64,000 bases of DNA from an uncultured bacterium (GTDB lineage Bacteria > Cyanobacteriota > Vampirovibrionia > Gastranaerophilales > Gastranaerophilaceae), in contig CATLLJ010000006.1 in NCBI GenBank assembly GCA_950022495.1, positions 1 through 64,000 on the forward strand, in the 5' to 3' direction. A model generated the notes under the pieces. That model searched no databases, had not been told where the DNA came from, and saw only the letters and a list, made by a program, of their open reading frames with translations. The translations under genes and the position numbers were made by a program. The first letter of the stretch is position 1; each line of letters starts with the position of its first letter. Shown here piece after piece: positions 51,549 through 60,781 of the stretch.

Positions 51549-52784
51549 TTATTCTTGTGTATATTTGCGTCCGACAAGTTCATCCGGCATAAACTGCTGT
51601 TCGTAATCAGGTGCATCATGACTGTAAACATAACCAACACCAAAACCGTAATTTTTTGCATCTTTATAATGAGCATCTCTTAAATGCATCGGAGGCGGAA
51701 AATCTTTACCCTGTGAAATATCAGAAAGTGCCGTATCAATTGCCATACAAGCTTCATTAGATTTCGGAGCTCTTGCAACATAAATTACAGCCTGAGCAAG
51801 AGGAATTCTACCTTCAGGCAAGCCTAAAAGCTCGACGGCTTTATGAGCATTTAAAGCAATATTCAGTGCATTAGGATCAGCATTTCCTACATCTTCTGCA
51901 GCACAAGTGATTAACCTTCTTGCAATAAATCGCGGATCCTCGCCTGCCGCAATCATTTTTGCAAGATAATATATCGCCGCATCAGGATCGCTGCCGCGTA
52001 AACTTTTTTGGAATGCAGAAGCACAGTCATAGTGTTCCTGCTGAGAATATCTTGTATTTCTTTGCTGGCAGATTTCTTCAATAATTTTTACAGTTAATAT
52101 TCTTTTATTATCTCTCAAATCACTTGCAAAATAAGCGTTTTCAACGATATTCAGTGCATATCTCGCGTCTCCTCTTGCAATGTTTATAATAAAATCCAAA
52201 ACTCCGCTTTCGCATTCCATCAGCGTATAATTTGTTGCTAGATATGTAAAGCCTTTTTTAATAATAGATGCCATACTTTTATCATCTATTGCATTGAGTC
52301 TTACAACCTGTAATCTGGAAAGCAAAGCCGGAACAACCTGAAAAGACGGATTTTCAGTAGTTGAACCGATTAAAAATAATGTTCCGTTTTCTAAGTGCGG
52401 TAAAAGTGCATCCTGCTGAGTTTTTGAATATCGGTGAATTTCATCTATAAACAAAATTGTTTTTTGCCCTGCACGCAAAGCATCTTTTGCTTTATCAACT
52501 GCATCTTTAATATCTTTAACACCGGAGGTTACAGCAGAAAGTTCAATAAAATTCGCATTAGTTTTTGTCGCAATAAGTCTTGCTAATGTTGTTTTACCGC
52601 AACCCGGAGTTCCCCAGAAAATCAACGAAAAGAGTCTGTTTGTTTTGAGCAAATTCAATATCGGGCTATTAGGAGCCACGACATTACTCTGCCCCAAAAA
52701 ATCTTCAATTGTTTTCGGGCGAAGAATTTCTGCAAGCGGTATTTGTTTATTTTGATTTTCAAGTTCTGTAAACAAATTGTTCAT
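51549..52784 (-). CDS. rarA: Replication-associated recombination protein RarA (MgsA/WRNIP1)
   Basis: 411 residues. AAA+ ATPase: Walker A WGTPGCGKTTLAR, Walker B FIDEIHRYSKTQQD, sensor 1 IGSTTENPSF, arginine finger in ALLSRLQV, then the characteristic C-terminal RSLRGSDPDAAIYYLAKMIAAGEDPRFIARRL and YVYSHDAPDYE tetramerisation block. It acts at stalled forks. A TGnTATAAT box lies 6 bases ahead of the ATG with no ribosome site, so the mRNA is probably leaderless. Convergent with the prepilin-like gene. Confidence 0.95.
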   Translation of the reverse strand: MNNLFTELENQNKQIPLAEILRPKTIEDFLGQSNVVAPNSPILNLLKTNRLFSLIFWGTPGCGKTTLARLIATKTNANFIELSAVTSGVKDIKDAVDKAKDALRAGQKTILFIDEIHRYSKTQQDALLPHLENGTLFLIGSTTENPSFQVVPALLSRLQVVRLNAIDDKSMASIIKKGFTYLATNYTLMECESGVLDFIINIARGDARYALNIVENAYFASDLRDNKRILTVKIIEEICQQRNTRYSQQEHYDCASAFQKSLRGSDPDAAIYYLAKMIAAGEDPRFIARRLITCAAEDVGNADPNALNIALNAHKAVELLGLPEGRIPLAQAVIYVARAPKSNEACMAIDTALSDISQGKDFPPPMHLRDAHYKDAKNYGFGVGYVYSHDAPDYEQQFMPDELVGRKYTQE

Positions 52785-52790
52785 AGTATA

Positions 52791-52799
52791 ATTATAGCA
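52791..52799 (-). promoter_or_regulatory. Extended -10 promoter of rarA
   Basis: Minus strand reads TGCTATAAT, a TGn-extended perfect -10. Exactly six bases separate it from the ATG, the same geometry as at 5149-5157. Confidence 0.6.
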
Positions 52800-52802
52800 C
52801 AG

Positions 52803-52926
52803 GGGGTAAATGTTGCCATCAATAATATCCAGATTTTACAAATATTGGTATTTTAGGGGTAAATGTTACCACCAACAATATCAAGACGTTACAAATACCG
52901 GTATTTTAGAGTAAATATTGCCGCCA
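52803..52926. repeat. 53-bp tandem repeat, 2.3 copies
   Basis: 52803-52855 and 52856-52908 are adjacent 53-base units, 45 of 53 identical, each running from GGGGTAAATGTT to GGTATTTTA; 52909-52926 is a partial third (GAGTAAATATTGCCGCCA). A related 40-base copy lies at 59238-59277. All are in divergent promoter regions. No ORF and no spacer structure as in CRISPR. Confidence 0.8.
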
Positions 52927-52988
52927 TTTGTAGTAAAATTTGATAAATTTTGCAATATCCTTTCCGAGGGTAGAATGAAGGTTTAACT

Positions 52989-54215
52989 ATGAATAAAAAT
53001 TTTTGGATTGTTATAGTTTCAACTTTAATAATTTTGACAGGAATATTCTTTGCTTTTCATCAAAAACAGGATAAAAACGAAGTTGTATTCTGGACTTTAC
53101 AGATGAACGATTTTGCACCTTATATCAATGGGGTTATAAAAGATTTTGAAACAGAAAATCCTGAAATAAAAATCAAATGGGTAGATGTACCATTTTCTGA
53201 AGGTGAAAAAAGAACTCTTGCATCTGTTTTGAGTGATAATCCGCCGGATTTGGTTAATCTTAACCCTGATTTTTCGTCAACACTTGCACACAAAGGTGCT
53301 TTGTATGAAATTCCTCAAGATAAAACAAAACAATTCAATCAGGAAATTCTTAATGCATTAAAAACTAACGGTAAAATTTATTCAATTCCGTGGTATGCAA
53401 CAAGTGCTATAACAATTTATAATAAAGATTTGTTCAAAAAAGCAAATTTACAGGTGCCAAAAACTTATTCTGAAATCGTTGAAACTGCACCAACTATCAA
53501 ACAAAAAACCGGTGCATATATTACACTTCCAAACATTACCGAAAATGATACAATGCTAAAGATTTTGAACAAATTCGGAGTTTCTGATGCATATTCAATC
53601 AATAATAATAAATCAGTAAAGGTTTTTGATTTGTTCACAAATCTGTACAGAGAAAATTTAATTCCAAAAGAAACAGTCACAATGACATTGCAAGAAGCTC
53701 TCGAAAAATATATGTCAGAAAATATTGCGATGATTGGAGCAGGTGCAAACTTTTTAAATATGATTAAAGAAAATGCACCATCAACATACGCTAAAACCGA
53801 CGTCGCTCCGCAAATTGTCGGCGAACTCGGTCAGAATGATTTTTCATTGATGAATTTTGTAATTCCATTACGTGCAAAGCATAAAGATGAAGCTTTGAAA
53901 TTTGCACTATTTTTAACAAATGACAAAAACCAACTGGAACTCGCAAAACTAACTAATGTTCTGGCAACAAATGAAAAAACTTTGCACAACGAATTCTATA
54001 CAAAGTATAATGAGAAAGATTTGATGGCAAAAGCCCGTGTAATAAGTGCAAAACAATTGAACAAAGTTCAGCCTGTATTTAGAACACAGAAAGGTCAAAA
54101 AGATATCAATAATATTGTAAACTCTGCTGTACAGGAAATTTTGCTGGATAAAGAGTCAACACAGAATATCCTCAACAGAGTTTCAAAAGATTGGAAAGAT
54201 TTATTAGAAAAATAA
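52989..54215 (+). CDS. Extracellular sugar-binding protein of ABC transporter (family 1)
   Basis: 408 residues. N-terminal membrane anchor (FWIVIVSTLIILTGIFFAF) without a lipobox Cys, then the family 1 fold: VVFWTLQMNDFAPYINGVIKDFE, DLVNLNPDF, YSIPWYATSAITIYNKDLF, and a C-terminal LSMNFVIPLR-like lobe. Binds an oligosaccharide outside the cytoplasmic membrane. No permease or ATPase gene adjoins it, so its partners are elsewhere or the protein is an orphan. GAAGG ribosome site. Downstream the dehydrogenase gene has its own ribosome site. Confidence 0.85.
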   Translation: MNKNFWIVIVSTLIILTGIFFAFHQKQDKNEVVFWTLQMNDFAPYINGVIKDFETENPEIKIKWVDVPFSEGEKRTLASVLSDNPPDLVNLNPDFSSTLAHKGALYEIPQDKTKQFNQEILNALKTNGKIYSIPWYATSAITIYNKDLFKKANLQVPKTYSEIVETAPTIKQKTGAYITLPNITENDTMLKILNKFGVSDAYSINNNKSVKVFDLFTNLYRENLIPKETVTMTLQEALEKYMSENIAMIGAGANFLNMIKENAPSTYAKTDVAPQIVGELGQNDFSLMNFVIPLRAKHKDEALKFALFLTNDKNQLELAKLTNVLATNEKTLHNEFYTKYNEKDLMAKARVISAKQLNKVQPVFRTQKGQKDINNIVNSAVQEILLDKESTQNILNRVSKDWKDLLEK

Positions 54216-54279
54216 TTAATGTTTGACATTCTTCGGGCTAACGTCCACAGAATGACAAAATTAAAACAAAGGAGAAAAA

Positions 54280-55245
54280 ATGAAAGCTGTAGTATTTGAT
54301 AAAGAATTAAAATTAGTAAACGATTATGAAAAACCGGTTCCGCAACCCGGGGAAGCTCTTGTTAGGGTAACACTTGCAGGAATTTGCAACACCGATTACG
54401 AAATCACAAAAGGTTATATGGGATATGTTGGAATTCTTGGGCACGAAGCAGTCGGTGTAGTAGAAGAAGTAAATGGTGCGGATAAATCACTCGTCGGCAA
54501 ACGCGTTGTTCCTGAAATCAGTTACGGCTGTAAAGACCCGAATTGCAGATGGTGTGCAGAAAAAATGTACCGTCATTGCCCTGACCGTCATACATTAGGA
54601 ATTTGGAGAAAAGACGGAGTTTTTGCAGAATACTTTACAATGCCGACAGAAGTTTTATTTGAAGTTCCTGAAAATGTTCCTGACGAGCAGGCTGTTTTTG
54701 TGGAACCCCTTGCCGCAGCTCTTGAAATTACAGAACAACACCATATCAAACCGTTTGAAAAAGTTATCGTACTCGGGGACGGTAAATTAGGTTTAATTAC
54801 AGCTTTAGCACTAAACGCTCAAAATTTAGATGTAACTTTAGTCGGGAAACATCAAAACAAACTTGATATTGCAAAAGCTCAAGGTGTTAAAACTGCATTG
54901 CTGCAAGACTTCAAAGTTGAAAAAATTTATGACGTTGTTGTTGAAGCAACAGGCTCAATTTCAGGATTTGAAACTGCATTAGCTCTAACCAAACCTCGCG
55001 GAGTACTTGTTTTAAAAAGTACAGTTGCAGCGTCAAAAGAATTTAATCTTGCACCGATTGTTATTGATGAAATTACAGTTCTGGGCTCACGCTGCGGTCA
55101 ATTCCCTGCTGCGTTGAGACTTTTAAAATCAGGGAAAGTTGATTTTTCACCGTTAATTTCCGCACAATATTCAATTGATGATGCTATTGAAGGTTTTGAA
55201 AAAAATAAAGAAAAAGATACTTTAAAGGTGCTTTTAAAAATATAG
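54280..55245 (+). CDS. Zinc-dependent alcohol dehydrogenase-like protein (MDR)
   Basis: 321 residues. GICNTDYEITKGY...GHEAVG for the catalytic zinc, CKDPNCRWCAEKMYRHC for the structural zinc, and VIVLGDGKLGLITALAL as nucleotide fold. Similar in outline to threonine/mannitol dehydrogenases and to the proteins at 29716 and 43435. AAAGGAG precedes the ATG. 22 bases separate it from the next gene, so it may lead the dehydrogenase-55267-prmC run. Confidence 0.82.
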   Translation: MKAVVFDKELKLVNDYEKPVPQPGEALVRVTLAGICNTDYEITKGYMGYVGILGHEAVGVVEEVNGADKSLVGKRVVPEISYGCKDPNCRWCAEKMYRHCPDRHTLGIWRKDGVFAEYFTMPTEVLFEVPENVPDEQAVFVEPLAAALEITEQHHIKPFEKVIVLGDGKLGLITALALNAQNLDVTLVGKHQNKLDIAKAQGVKTALLQDFKVEKIYDVVVEATGSISGFETALALTKPRGVLVLKSTVAASKEFNLAPIVIDEITVLGSRCGQFPAALRLLKSGKVDFSPLISAQYSIDDAIEGFEKNKEKDTLKVLLKI

Positions 55246-55266
55246 TTTTAGAAGGCTGCCGCAAAT

Positions 55267-55782
55267 ATGTACGAAATTAAAAAACAAATTTATTTGAACT
55301 TAACAAAAAACCAGAAGTCCGCATTGTGCAATTACCTGCGGGCTCTGGTAAAAAAATCCATGGATTTATCGGTCGAGGAAATCTGGGAAAGTTTTGCAGC
55401 AGACGAAAAGTATTATCTTGAATTAAACTGCTCACGGTTTGAATTTCTTGGCGATATTATTGATAACGATGAATTCAAATCTGACACCATCAAATATTTA
55501 AAAGAATGCAATAAATATTATGCCTACAAAGAAAAACAGCGTCCAATATTAGAAGCAAACAAGGAATATGAAAAGAAAAAACGAAAATTTTTGCAAGAAG
55601 TAAAAATGTCAAAAGAACCGCCAACTAAAAAGCAGCTTTATTATTATGAAAGACTTCGCAAAAAATATGGACTGGAGAAATTAGAGTTAGCATCAAAACT
55701 TGAAGCACGCAATGAAATAGACAGAATAATAAAAGAACACGACACAAGAGGTGTTTTTAACGAAACCGGAGAGGATGAATAA
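55267..55782 (+). CDS. Protein of unknown function, upstream of prmC
   Basis: 171 residues, highly charged, helical. The C-terminal part PPTKKQLYYYERLRKKYGLE...LEARNEIDRIIKEH has the PTxxQxxY...A..I..l pattern of short DUF3072-like helical motifs. Its TAA overlaps the ATG of prmC (TAATG), so the two are translationally coupled. Family not firmly recognised. Confidence 0.55.
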   Translation: MYEIKKQIYLNLTKNQKSALCNYLRALVKKSMDLSVEEIWESFAADEKYYLELNCSRFEFLGDIIDNDEFKSDTIKYLKECNKYYAYKEKQRPILEANKEYEKKKRKFLQEVKMSKEPPTKKQLYYYERLRKKYGLEKLELASKLEARNEIDRIIKEHDTRGVFNETGEDE

Positions 55783-56615
55783 TGCTTATACCTGAAATAG
55801 TAAAAATATTGACAGATGCAGGAATAGAAGAAAACGAAGCAAATATTGAAGTAAAACTTCTTATTGAACATTTTGCCGGCTATTCACTTGTTGATATTTT
55901 AACGGGTAAAAAATTAACCGAAGACAAGCTGAAATTAGTCGAAGAAAAAGCAAAATTACGTGCATCTTCAAGGCTTCCTATACAATACATAATCGGTCTT
56001 GCAGATTTCATGGGCGAAAAATTTATTGTAGATGCAAATGTACTTATTCCGCGTGATGAAACTGAAATTCTTGTGAGAAAAGCCATTGAAATTATTGAAC
56101 AAAATAATTTTAAAACAGCTTTGGATATGTGTACAGGCTCAGGATGCATAGCTTGTATGATTGCAAAATTAACTGATTGTCAGGTAATTGGTGCAGATAT
56201 TTCAACAGAAGCATTACATGTTGCATTTTCTAATATGGAAAAATTTAAATTATTTAATCAAGCAATATTTAGAAAATCTGATTTGTATTCTAAAATTCGT
56301 GATGATGAAAAATTTGATATAATCGTATCTAATCCGCCGTACATTCCAACAAAACTCAAAGAAACTATCCAAAAAGAAGTATCGTTTGAACCAGAACTTG
56401 CTTTGTATACATCTGACGAAAAAGGTATAGAATTCTACGAAAAAATTATTCAAAAAGCACCTGACTTTTTAAATAAAAATGGTTATATTTTATTTGAACT
56501 CGGCATTGGACAAAGTAAAGATGTTGCAGAAATCTTAAAAAACAACGGGTTCTCTAACATTCAAGTTGTAAAAGATTTAGCCGGCATTGACAGAGTAATT
56601 CTCGGCAAATTATAA
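55782..56615 (+). CDS. prmC: Release factor glutamine methyltransferase PrmC
   Basis: 277 residues. N-terminal helical domain with RLPIQYIIGLADFMGEKF; SAM motif ALDMCTGSGCIACMIAK; NPPYIPTK (catalytic N-P-P-Y around residue 187), and the FELGIGQ block. It methylates the GGQ glutamine of RF1/RF2 for efficient termination. In many bacteria it follows prfA; here prfA is absent. Stop overlaps the convergent priA by 6 bases. Confidence 0.94.
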   Translation: MLIPEIVKILTDAGIEENEANIEVKLLIEHFAGYSLVDILTGKKLTEDKLKLVEEKAKLRASSRLPIQYIIGLADFMGEKFIVDANVLIPRDETEILVRKAIEIIEQNNFKTALDMCTGSGCIACMIAKLTDCQVIGADISTEALHVAFSNMEKFKLFNQAIFRKSDLYSKIRDDEKFDIIVSNPPYIPTKLKETIQKEVSFEPELALYTSDEKGIEFYEKIIQKAPDFLNKNGYILFELGIGQSKDVAEILKNNGFSNIQVVKDLAGIDRVILGKL

Positions 56616-58910
56616 AATATCCAACGGGTCAACATCAATCGTCATTTTTATATCTTTCGGAGAAGTTATCTTATTCAAGAAGCTTGAAACAAATTGATGC
56701 CCTTTATCTTCCAACTTATTTTTTATAATAATTTGAAATCTATAATAACTGTTTATTCGTTCAATCACACACGGGGTCGGCCCGAGAACTTCAAGCCGTT
56801 CGCCAAAACCGAATTTTTCAATCATTGTACAGAGCCTCAATGCAATTTCCTGAGCCGCTTTTTCTGCCCTGAAATTATTCTGAGAACTCAAAATCAATCT
56901 GATAATCTGACTGAATGGAGGATAATCAAAATCTTCGCGTGAAGTAATTTCTTTTTGATAGAATTCAAAATAATTCTGGGATTTTGCACTTTCTAAGGCA
57001 TAATATTCAGGATTATACGTCTGAAAAAATACTCTACCTTTGAATTCACCACGTCCTGCACGTCCTGCAACCTGAGTTAACAATTGAAACCCTCGCTCAG
57101 AAGCTCTGAAATCCGGCAAATTAAAACTTGCATCCGCAGAAATCACACCCACCAGAGTTACGTTCGGATTATCCAAACCCTTTGCAATCATCTGGGTTCC
57201 AACCAAAATATCAATATCTCCGTTTTGAAATTTTTCTAAAAGTCTTATGTGTTCGCCTTTACGGGTCAAAACATCACTATCAATACGTTCAATATTATAA
57301 TCAGGATACAAATCTTTTATATATTGTTCAATTTTTTGGGTTCCTGTTCCTAAATTTTTCAGACCATCAAATCCGCAATTCGGACAAACATCAGGAAAAT
57401 ATTCAACATGGTTACAGTAGTGGCATTTCAACATATTATCTTTCGCATGCCATATCATTGGAATTGCACAATTCGGACATTCAATTACATGCCCGCATCC
57501 CTGACACTGGGTGTACGTCGAAAAACCGCGGCGATTGATTAATAAAATCACCTGCTGTTTTTTATCCAGAGTTTCTTTAATCGCTGTTTGCAATGGTTTA
57601 GAAATCAAACTTTTATATGCGGCACGACCATACTCTTGCATATTTATAACAGTAACAGGAGCAACTTTTGCATTATTATAGCGTTTTAGCATTTCAAACA
57701 AGTGGTTTGAATTTACAGCTCTATAATAACTGGAAATATCCGGAGTAGCAGAACCTAAAATTAGCGGACATTCATTAAATTCAGCAAGTTTTCTCGCTAC
57801 AAGTCTTGCATCGTAACGCGGAGCAGGTGAAGTTTGTTTATATGCCCCTTCGTGTTCCTCGTCAATTATAATTAATCCGATATCTTTTAATGGTGCAAAA
57901 ACTGCCGAGCGAGCACCTGCAAGAATTTTTATTTCGTTTTTATAAAGCTTTTGCCAGACATCATATCTTTCGCCTTCTGAAATACTGCTATGCCAGATTG
58001 CAACATCTTTTGTTCCGAATTTTTTAGCCAGACGTTTTGTTAACTGTGAAGCGAGTGCGATTTCAGGTGCTAAGAATAGGACATTTTTACCGGCTTTTAT
58101 TGTATCGTCAATCAATTTGAAATAAACTTCGGTCTTTCCGCTTGCAGTTACACCATGCAATAAAATTTGCGGAGATTTTTCGTTTTTAATCTGTTTTGAT
58201 ATACCTTCATAAACTTTCTGCTGTGTTTCTGATAATTCAAACAAATCTTCTTTTTTATCAATATGCAGAATATCCAAAGGATTGCGGTAAATCTGTTCTT
58301 CTATAAGTTTTACACAGCCGAGAGCTTCAAGTTTTTTTATTGTTGCACGGGTTGTTTTTGCTAGTTTTTCAAACTCGATAAGAGACATTTTCCCTTTTTC
58401 TTGCAGAAGTTCTAAAACTTGCATCTGTCGTTTTGTTGCACCATCAAATTTTACAAAATCAATTGTCTGTTCTGTTTTTAAAGATTTTTCAATTAATTTT
58501 AACGGGATAGCAGTATTTAAAACAGTAATTAAATCCGTGCAATAATAATTAGCAACCCATTCCAAGAGTTTTAAATACTCAACAGAAAACAGCGGAGTTT
58601 CATCGAGAATTTTTGCAACTTTTTTTGCCCTGATTTCAGGAGGCAAATAATCTGAAAACCCTACACAAAAAGCATTTATAAGTCCCTGTCTTCCAAACGG
58701 AACCAGAAGAGCCTGACCGATTTTGATTTTATCCTGCATTTCAGGCGGAATAATGTAACTAAAAGTTTTAACACCCAAAACTTTAATATTCACAAGACAG
58801 ACCGCGTATTTATGTTGTTCATGCACAATAGAAGACGGCTCGCGTCTTTTTAATGCAAGTTTGCGAGCCGGTACTTCAAATAAATTTGTTTGTACAGTTT
58901 CATCTGTCAT
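56610..58910 (-). CDS. priA: Primosomal helicase PriA
   Basis: 766 residues. N-terminal DNA 3'-end binding domain (YAVCLVNIKVLGVKTFSYIIP), winged helix, Walker A HGVTASGKTEVY, FLAPEIALASQ, DEEHEGAYKQ box, LGSATPDISSYY; then the zinc ribbon region with eight Cys (CQGCG, CPNC, CHYC, CPNCG) and the AGRAGRGEFKGRV helicase motif VI. Restarts replication at stalled forks. Start at 58910 after AGGGG. Confidence 0.96.
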   Translation of the reverse strand: MTDETVQTNLFEVPARKLALKRREPSSIVHEQHKYAVCLVNIKVLGVKTFSYIIPPEMQDKIKIGQALLVPFGRQGLINAFCVGFSDYLPPEIRAKKVAKILDETPLFSVEYLKLLEWVANYYCTDLITVLNTAIPLKLIEKSLKTEQTIDFVKFDGATKRQMQVLELLQEKGKMSLIEFEKLAKTTRATIKKLEALGCVKLIEEQIYRNPLDILHIDKKEDLFELSETQQKVYEGISKQIKNEKSPQILLHGVTASGKTEVYFKLIDDTIKAGKNVLFLAPEIALASQLTKRLAKKFGTKDVAIWHSSISEGERYDVWQKLYKNEIKILAGARSAVFAPLKDIGLIIIDEEHEGAYKQTSPAPRYDARLVARKLAEFNECPLILGSATPDISSYYRAVNSNHLFEMLKRYNNAKVAPVTVINMQEYGRAAYKSLISKPLQTAIKETLDKKQQVILLINRRGFSTYTQCQGCGHVIECPNCAIPMIWHAKDNMLKCHYCNHVEYFPDVCPNCGFDGLKNLGTGTQKIEQYIKDLYPDYNIERIDSDVLTRKGEHIRLLEKFQNGDIDILVGTQMIAKGLDNPNVTLVGVISADASFNLPDFRASERGFQLLTQVAGRAGRGEFKGRVFFQTYNPEYYALESAKSQNYFEFYQKEITSREDFDYPPFSQIIRLILSSQNNFRAEKAAQEIALRLCTMIEKFGFGERLEVLGPTPCVIERINSYYRFQIIIKNKLEDKGHQFVSSFLNKITSPKDIKMTIDVDPLDIL

Positions 58911-58954
58911 GTTAGGTTACCCCTCACTGCTCTCACCAAGGAGAGGATAGATTA

Positions 58955-59194
58955 TTATTCTGCTTCTGCAGCCATAAATTCTTGTTTTGCTTCTTCAATA
59001 GCTTCAGTTAATAAGTCTAATTGATCAGGGGAGAATGTTACACCTTTTTTTGTTGGTAACCATGTAGCACCATCGTCTGTTGTATAGAATATTCTCATAT
59101 TTAAATAACTTCTGCCTTTGTATTCACTTACGGAAATTTGTAATTGTTCAGTATCTGATCTTTCAATAGTAGCTAAAATTTTTGCGTCTGCCAT
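58955..59194 (-). CDS. PC4/YdbC-like ssDNA-binding protein
   Basis: 79 residues. The block VSEYKGRSYLNMRIFYTTDD, then WLPTKKGVTFSPDQLDLLTEAIEEA, matches the PC4/Sub1 transcriptional coactivator domain: strands followed by one helix, with the KKG turn. Bacterial versions bind ssDNA as dimers and may act in transcription or repair. A short acidic tail follows. AAGGAGAG before the ATG. Palindrome 59213-59236 lies in its promoter region. Confidence 0.8.
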   Translation of the reverse strand: MADAKILATIERSDTEQLQISVSEYKGRSYLNMRIFYTTDDGATWLPTKKGVTFSPDQLDLLTEAIEEAKQEFMAAEAE

Positions 59195-59212
59195 TTTTCT
59201 CTCCTTATTTAC

Positions 59213-59236
59213 TTGTGCTAAATTATTTTAGCACAA
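59213..59236. promoter_or_regulatory. Perfect 10-bp inverted repeat upstream of PC4-like gene
   Basis: TTGTGCTAAA and TTTAGCACAA are exact complements around TTAT. It lies in the region between the divergent PC4-like and 5'-nucleotidase-like genes and next to the repeat copy at 59238. Possible operator; no regulator identified. Confidence 0.5.
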
Positions 59237-59237
59237 C

Positions 59238-59277
59238 GGGGTAAATATTGTCACCAATATTTTCAATATTTTACAAA
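59238..59277. repeat. Related copy of the 53-bp repeat unit
   Basis: GGGGTAAATATTGTCACCAA followed by AATATT/TTACAAA segments parallels the unit at 52803-52855. It runs out of register after about 40 bases, then GGTATTTTA reappears at 59300. Same orientation as the tandem array. Confidence 0.65.
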
Positions 59278-59333
59278 ATTTGAAACCTGTTAATTTTCTG
59301 GTATTTTATTATTAAAAACACAGGTATGAAAAA

Positions 59334-60779
59334 TTGGAAACAAATATTTACGCAATAACAGATTCCCATCAGGAAAGCAGAAACTTAAGCCGTTTATTAA
59401 GCGGCATATATAATTTTGAAAAAGATAATACTAAAGATTTTTTATTACTGGACTGTGGTGATTTATTCAAAGGTATCTATGAAAAAGATTTATCTGTGAA
59501 GGCCTATTTAAAAATTAAAGAACTCCTTCCGCAGGCACAAATTTTTATAACACTGGGGAACAATGATTTCGGATTTAATAAAAATGATTTTGAATATTTA
59601 AAAACAACAGTACAAAAATTTCAAAACGCCGGAATAAATGTTATTTGTGCAAATCTTTTTGATAACAAAACAAATACCCATGCAGATTGGATTCCAGAAT
59701 ATAAAATTGTTGAAATTAATAATCAAAAAATACTCATAACAGGTTTTTGTCTGAACAATTCATGTGCTAAAAAATTCGGTTATGAGCTAACACCGCCGGA
59801 ACCGTGTTTTGAAAATTTTATAAAAAATATAGAAGAAGATTATGACAAAATTATCGTCTTAAACCATCACTGGTATACCTATAGCAAAAGTTTATTTGAT
59901 TTTGCAAAAAGTAAAAACATAGATATTGATTTAATTATTGGCGGACACGAACATTCACCCATAGAACCTGATTATACAAACAATATTTTCTATCCCCTTG
60001 CATTTGCAAGAACTCTTTATTCTATGACTATTGATAATAAAATCGATAATATAAAAGAAATTCCTGCAGAAAAACTTGACTTTATTCCTGAACTTGAGCT
60101 GCCAATAATTAAATATGAAGAAAAAACAAGTCTTAAAAAACCAATTGCAAAAAGAGTTTTAAATTTAACCAAATGCTACTCCGACCCTTGCCCTTTAGGA
60201 ACATTTATTTCTGACAATATGAGAAAAATCGGAAATACCGATATTGCATTTCATTCTACGGGTTTTACAATGTATCCTCTTAGACTAAAAGACAGTGAGT
60301 ACATTACTAAATACGATATAGATAGAGTGATTTGTGCAGGTACGCATATTGAAAAAATTGAAATATCTACAGCAGAATTAAAACAGGTTTTTGAAAACGC
60401 AACAATAAATCGAATGTACAGAGACCGCGGTAATTCAAGATTTGTACAATGCTCCCAAAATATTACTATAACTGGAAAAAAGTACCCAGAAACTAAAACT
60501 TATAAAATTGTACAAATAAATATTAATGGAGAAGATTTACTAGATGAAAATCAAAACCCGATTAATCCGGACAGGAAATTTTCCTGTACAATTGACCCGT
60601 ATATAGGAAGCGGAGAACAGGGATTTGAAGTATTAAAAAACATTCCGAAAACTCAAATTTTACAAAATGGTGAAAAAGTTAAGATAAACGAATTATTCTT
60701 TAATGCGGTCAAAAATGCCGAAAAAGAATTTTCAAAAGAAAATCCTGAATATCCGAGTTTTGGATTAATTGATTTATAA
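59334..60779 (+). CDS. 5'-nucleotidase/metallophosphatase-like protein, cytoplasmic form
   Basis: 481 residues. Calcineurin-like phosphoesterase core: ITDSHQ, LLDCGDLF, TLGNNDFGF, VLNHHW and IGGHEHSP; then a 5'-nucleotidase C-terminal domain (NMRKIGNTDIAFHSTG; CTIDPYIGSGEQGFE). Family members hydrolyse nucleotides in the periplasm, but no signal peptide exists here. The start is TTG at 59334 after CAGG; an ATG at 59326 is out of frame and stops after ten codons, and later ATGs would lose ITDSHQ. Convergent with the XRE gene 60782-61099. Confidence 0.78.
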   Translation: METNIYAITDSHQESRNLSRLLSGIYNFEKDNTKDFLLLDCGDLFKGIYEKDLSVKAYLKIKELLPQAQIFITLGNNDFGFNKNDFEYLKTTVQKFQNAGINVICANLFDNKTNTHADWIPEYKIVEINNQKILITGFCLNNSCAKKFGYELTPPEPCFENFIKNIEEDYDKIIVLNHHWYTYSKSLFDFAKSKNIDIDLIIGGHEHSPIEPDYTNNIFYPLAFARTLYSMTIDNKIDNIKEIPAEKLDFIPELELPIIKYEEKTSLKKPIAKRVLNLTKCYSDPCPLGTFISDNMRKIGNTDIAFHSTGFTMYPLRLKDSEYITKYDIDRVICAGTHIEKIEISTAELKQVFENATINRMYRDRGNSRFVQCSQNITITGKKYPETKTYKIVQININGEDLLDENQNPINPDRKFSCTIDPYIGSGEQGFEVLKNIPKTQILQNGEKVKINELFFNAVKNAEKEFSKENPEYPSFGLIDL

Positions 60780-60781
60780 CA

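Noticed and set aside
52803-52926. Short repeat array resembling CRISPR
   Set aside because: The units are 53 bases and directly adjacent with no unique spacers, and no cas gene lies in the window.
54228-54256. Imperfect inverted repeat CATTCT...AGAATG before the dehydrogenase gene
   Set aside because: Arms are only six bases and no T run follows; likely a repeat remnant or chance.
29716-55245. The three zinc dehydrogenases as one pathway
   Set aside because: They share only the MDR fold, sit at unrelated loci and have no common neighbours.
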